From the NCBI GenBank assembly GCA_002786595.1, contig PCTC01000048.1, positions 1-7,677 of the forward strand: a DNA stretch of 7,677 bases, read 5' to 3'. The DNA is from Candidatus Roizmanbacteria bacterium CG22_combo_CG10-13_8_21_14_all_34_12 (lineage in GTDB: Bacteria; Patescibacteriota; Microgenomatia; UBA1406; GWC2-37-13). Positions 5,572 through 7,677 of the stretch are shown here, piece by piece. Numbering within the stretch: position 1 is the stretch's first letter; every line of letters begins with the position of its first letter. A program made the translations under genes and the position numbers. The notes below the pieces were generated by a model that made no database searches, was not told the DNA's origin, and was given only the letters and a program-made list of their open reading frames with translations.

Positions 5572-7677
5572 ATGAAATTTATATTCAAGCAACTATATCA
5601 CTTAGTTAATTTCTTTATTTTTATTGGTGAAATTGCCCAAAAAATAGTTTTATCCTCGATATTATTTATTGGCAATTTGCTAAGAAAATTTTTTCTAGAA
5701 GTTTATTATCACCTGATAACTAAGATTAAGTTAAAGCCGGTTAAACTGCCAAAAGTAAAGGGGCCGGGAGAAAAAATTAAATACTTTTTGCTTGGCTGCT
5801 TCATTACTTTAATTATTGTTTCTATTTTTCAATCATATTTTTTTATAAAAGAATTACCGTCCCCTTATAATATCGGAAAAGTAAACTATCCTTTATCCAC
5901 CCATATTTATGATCGCAACAATACTTTACTTTATGAAATCTATCGCGAGCAAAATAGAACTCCAGTTACTTTAAAAGAGTTACCTGTATTTATAGCCCAA
6001 GCAACGATCTCAATAGAAGACAAAGATTTTTACCAACATCAAGGAGTAGCGGTTTTTTCAGGAATGATAAGAGCGGTTAAAGAAATGGCTATTAATAGAA
6101 ATTTACAAGGTGGTTCAACTATTACTCAGCAACTTGTTAAAACAGCTTTATTAACTCCGGATAGAACAATAATAAGAAAGATTAAAGAAGTAATATTGGC
6201 TTTATGGACGGAAAAAATTTATAGTAAAGATCAAATTCTTGAAATGTATTTAAATCAAGTCCCCTATGGTGGGTCTTCTTATGGCATTGAAGAGGCGTCT
6301 AAAACATATTTTGGGAAAAATGCCAAAGATTTGACAATTGAAGAAGCGGCATTATTAGCCGGTTTACCACAAGCGCCATCATTATATTCACCATATATTA
6401 ATCCAGAGGCGGCTCAAATCAGACGAAATGAGGTTTTAACATCAATGAAAAATCAAGGTTATATAAACGAAGAGTCAAGGGTTAAGAGTCAAAAGTCAAA
6501 AGTAGAAGTTTTGCCGCCAAAAACTTCTATTCGAGCACCTCACTTTGTCTTTTATACCAAAAATCAGCTGGAAAATTATTATGGTATGAAAACTGTTGAA
6601 GAAAGTGGTTTAAAAGTTACAACTACTTTAAATAATAATATTCAGCAAGAAACGGAAAAAATACTTAAAGAAGAATTAGAAAAAATTAATTATTTAAATG
6701 TCACAAATGGGGCAATTTTAGTTACGAGACCTTCCACAGGAGAGATTTTAGCGATGGTAGGTTCAGTTGATTATTTTGCTCAACCTTACGGAGCTTTTAA
6801 TGTAACTACAGCTTTGCGTCAGCCGGGGAGTTCTATCAAGCCGATTATGTATTCCTTAGCTTTACAAAAAGGTTATACCGCAGCATCTATCCTTGATGAT
6901 TCGCCAATTGTTTTTAATATTGCCGGCTCTGAATCATATCGTCCGGTCAATTACGATAATAAATTTCATGGTAAAGTGCCTTTGCGTTATGCACTGGCTA
7001 ACTCTTACAATATTCCTGCCGTTAGAACTTTAAATAATCTTGGGGTGAATAATTTTATTGATTTTGCCACAAAAATGGGTATAGGTACTTGGAATGACAA
7101 GTCCAGATATGGACTATCTTTGACACTCGGTGGCGGGGAAGTAACAATGGTTGATATGGCCGAAGCTTTCGGAGTTCTTGCAAACCTAGGCTATAGATTA
7201 CCAATTAATTATTTTCAAAAAATTGAGGATAATGAGGGTAATGTTTTACGTGAAATGACACCATTCAAAATTAAAGAAATAGATCCTGCAATTGCATATA
7301 TTATCAGTGATATTTTGTCTGATAATTTTGCCAGAACTTTTGCTTTTGGACCCGGTTCAGCTTTAGAAATTCCTGGCTATCGAGTTGCCGTTAAAACTGG
7401 TACTACCAATGATAAAAAAGATAACTGGACAATCGGTTACACCCCTGAATTTTTAGTGACCGTTTGGGTAGGTAATAATGATAATTCACCGATGAACCCT
7501 TATTTGACTTCTGGCATTACAGGAGCGGCTCCGATCTGGAATCGAGTGATGAGTTACTTATTAAAAAATTATGGGTCCGGCAATAAATGGTACGAAAAAC
7601 CGGATAATGTTATAGAAAAAAATTGTTATTATGGAAGAAAAGAATATTTTGTGAAGGGGACGGAAAACTCTGCTAAT
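5572..7677 (+). CDS. Class A penicillin-binding protein (PBP1A-type, GT51 glycosyltransferase plus transpeptidase), 3' end cut by window edge
   Basis: 702 codons are open to the window edge without a stop. A hydrophobic N-terminal region (about 8-50) and a basic stretch (KLKPVKLPKVKGPGEKIK) precede a membrane helix at about 71-92, placing the catalytic domains outside. The glycosyltransferase domain, which polymerises lipid II into glycan chains, has EDKDFYQH with catalytic Glu149, GGSTITQQL at 180-188, RKIKE with Glu206, EMYLNQVPYG at 224-233 and ALLAGLPQAP at 260-269. A linker (about 290-385) carries a heptamer repeat at DNA level. The transpeptidase domain, which cross-links stem peptides and is the beta-lactam target, has SSIK at 420-423 (Ser420 nucleophile), SYN at 478-480 and KTGTTND from Lys608. 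All key residues are intact, so the enzyme should be bifunctional. The visible end (CYYGRKEYFVKGTE) begins the C-terminal tail. It follows the sortase by 49 bp but has its own promoter. Confidence 0.97.
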   Translation, partial: MKFIFKQLYHLVNFFIFIGEIAQKIVLSSILFIGNLLRKFFLEVYYHLITKIKLKPVKLPKVKGPGEKIKYFLLGCFITLIIVSIFQSYFFIKELPSPYNIGKVNYPLSTHIYDRNNTLLYEIYREQNRTPVTLKELPVFIAQATISIEDKDFYQHQGVAVFSGMIRAVKEMAINRNLQGGSTITQQLVKTALLTPDRTIIRKIKEVILALWTEKIYSKDQILEMYLNQVPYGGSSYGIEEASKTYFGKNAKDLTIEEAALLAGLPQAPSLYSPYINPEAAQIRRNEVLTSMKNQGYINEESRVKSQKSKVEVLPPKTSIRAPHFVFYTKNQLENYYGMKTVEESGLKVTTTLNNNIQQETEKILKEELEKINYLNVTNGAILVTRPSTGEILAMVGSVDYFAQPYGAFNVTTALRQPGSSIKPIMYSLALQKGYTAASILDDSPIVFNIAGSESYRPVNYDNKFHGKVPLRYALANSYNIPAVRTLNNLGVNNFIDFATKMGIGTWNDKSRYGLSLTLGGGEVTMVDMAEAFGVLANLGYRLPINYFQKIEDNEGNVLREMTPFKIKEIDPAIAYIISDILSDNFARTFAFGPGSALEIPGYRVAVKTGTTNDKKDNWTIGYTPEFLVTVWVGNNDNSPMNPYLTSGITGAAPIWNRVMSYLLKNYGSGNKWYEKPDNVIEKNCYYGRKEYFVKGTENSAN
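6471..6505 (+). repeat. Degenerate tandem heptanucleotide repeat, five units, inside the PBP gene
   Basis: The stretch reads as five consecutive 7-mers: AGAGTCA, AGGGTTA, AGAGTCA, AAAGTCA, AAAGTAG, with consensus near A-R-A-G-T-C-A. Seven is not a multiple of three, so successive units are read in different frames. They encode the polar segment EESRVKSQKSKVEV between the glycosyltransferase and transpeptidase domains. AGTCAAA-type heptamers resemble the short tandem heptamers known from cyanobacterial genomes; the resemblance does not prove a shared origin. Confidence 0.65.

Noticed and set aside
1..7677. Transposons, CRISPR arrays, tRNA, rRNA or riboswitches
   Set aside because: Almost every base belongs to the five genes, gaps are at most 49 bp, and I saw no long inverted repeats, spaced direct repeats or RNA gene signatures.

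Overview
The window looks like a gene-dense, AT-rich (about one third G+C by eye) chromosomal segment of a bacterium with a streamlined genome. The best guess is a candidate-phyla-radiation (Patescibacteria) lineage, possibly Microgenomates. This rests on the small gaps between genes (6, 24, 2 and 49 bp), the lack of Shine-Dalgarno sequences, and a membrane-anchored protein with a 'baseplate J-like' exported part of a kind I recall from those genomes. There is no rRNA, tRNA or marker gene to prove the placement.

Layout: a VanW-family envelope protein runs leftward from 1359 and leaves the window at base 1. Six bases to its right a four-gene rightward block begins. Its genes are a membrane-anchored family-1 solute-binding-like protein (1366-2790), a large single-pass protein joining a degenerate actin/PilM-like cytoplasmic domain to an exported baseplate-J-like domain (2815-4779), a membrane-anchored sortase (4782-5522), and a class A penicillin-binding protein with intact glycosyltransferase and transpeptidase motifs (5572 to the right edge, C-terminus cut off). 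Two genes, the VanW protein and the PBP, lack a stop codon in the window but are continuously open to the edge. No intergenic stretch exceeds 49 bp, so no long gene-free region remains to be explained.

All five products appear to be envelope proteins. The PBP makes and cross-links peptidoglycan, the VanW protein probably binds or modifies it, the sortase attaches or polymerises surface proteins, and the solute-binding-like and actin-like/BPJ proteins are membrane-tethered with large domains predicted outside. The first three rightward genes are probably one operon, because no terminator is visible and the spacing is tight. The PBP has its own good promoter.

The regulatory reading is the most unusual part. 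The PBP promoter (TTGAAT, 17 bp, TGG-TAAAAT) places the RNA start at or one base before the ATG, so its mRNA should be leaderless. The divergent VanW/solute-binding pair has start codons 6 bp apart, a 10-bp perfect palindrome across the junction, and candidate promoters that face each other and seem to share one start point. No mobile element, CRISPR array or RNA gene was seen.
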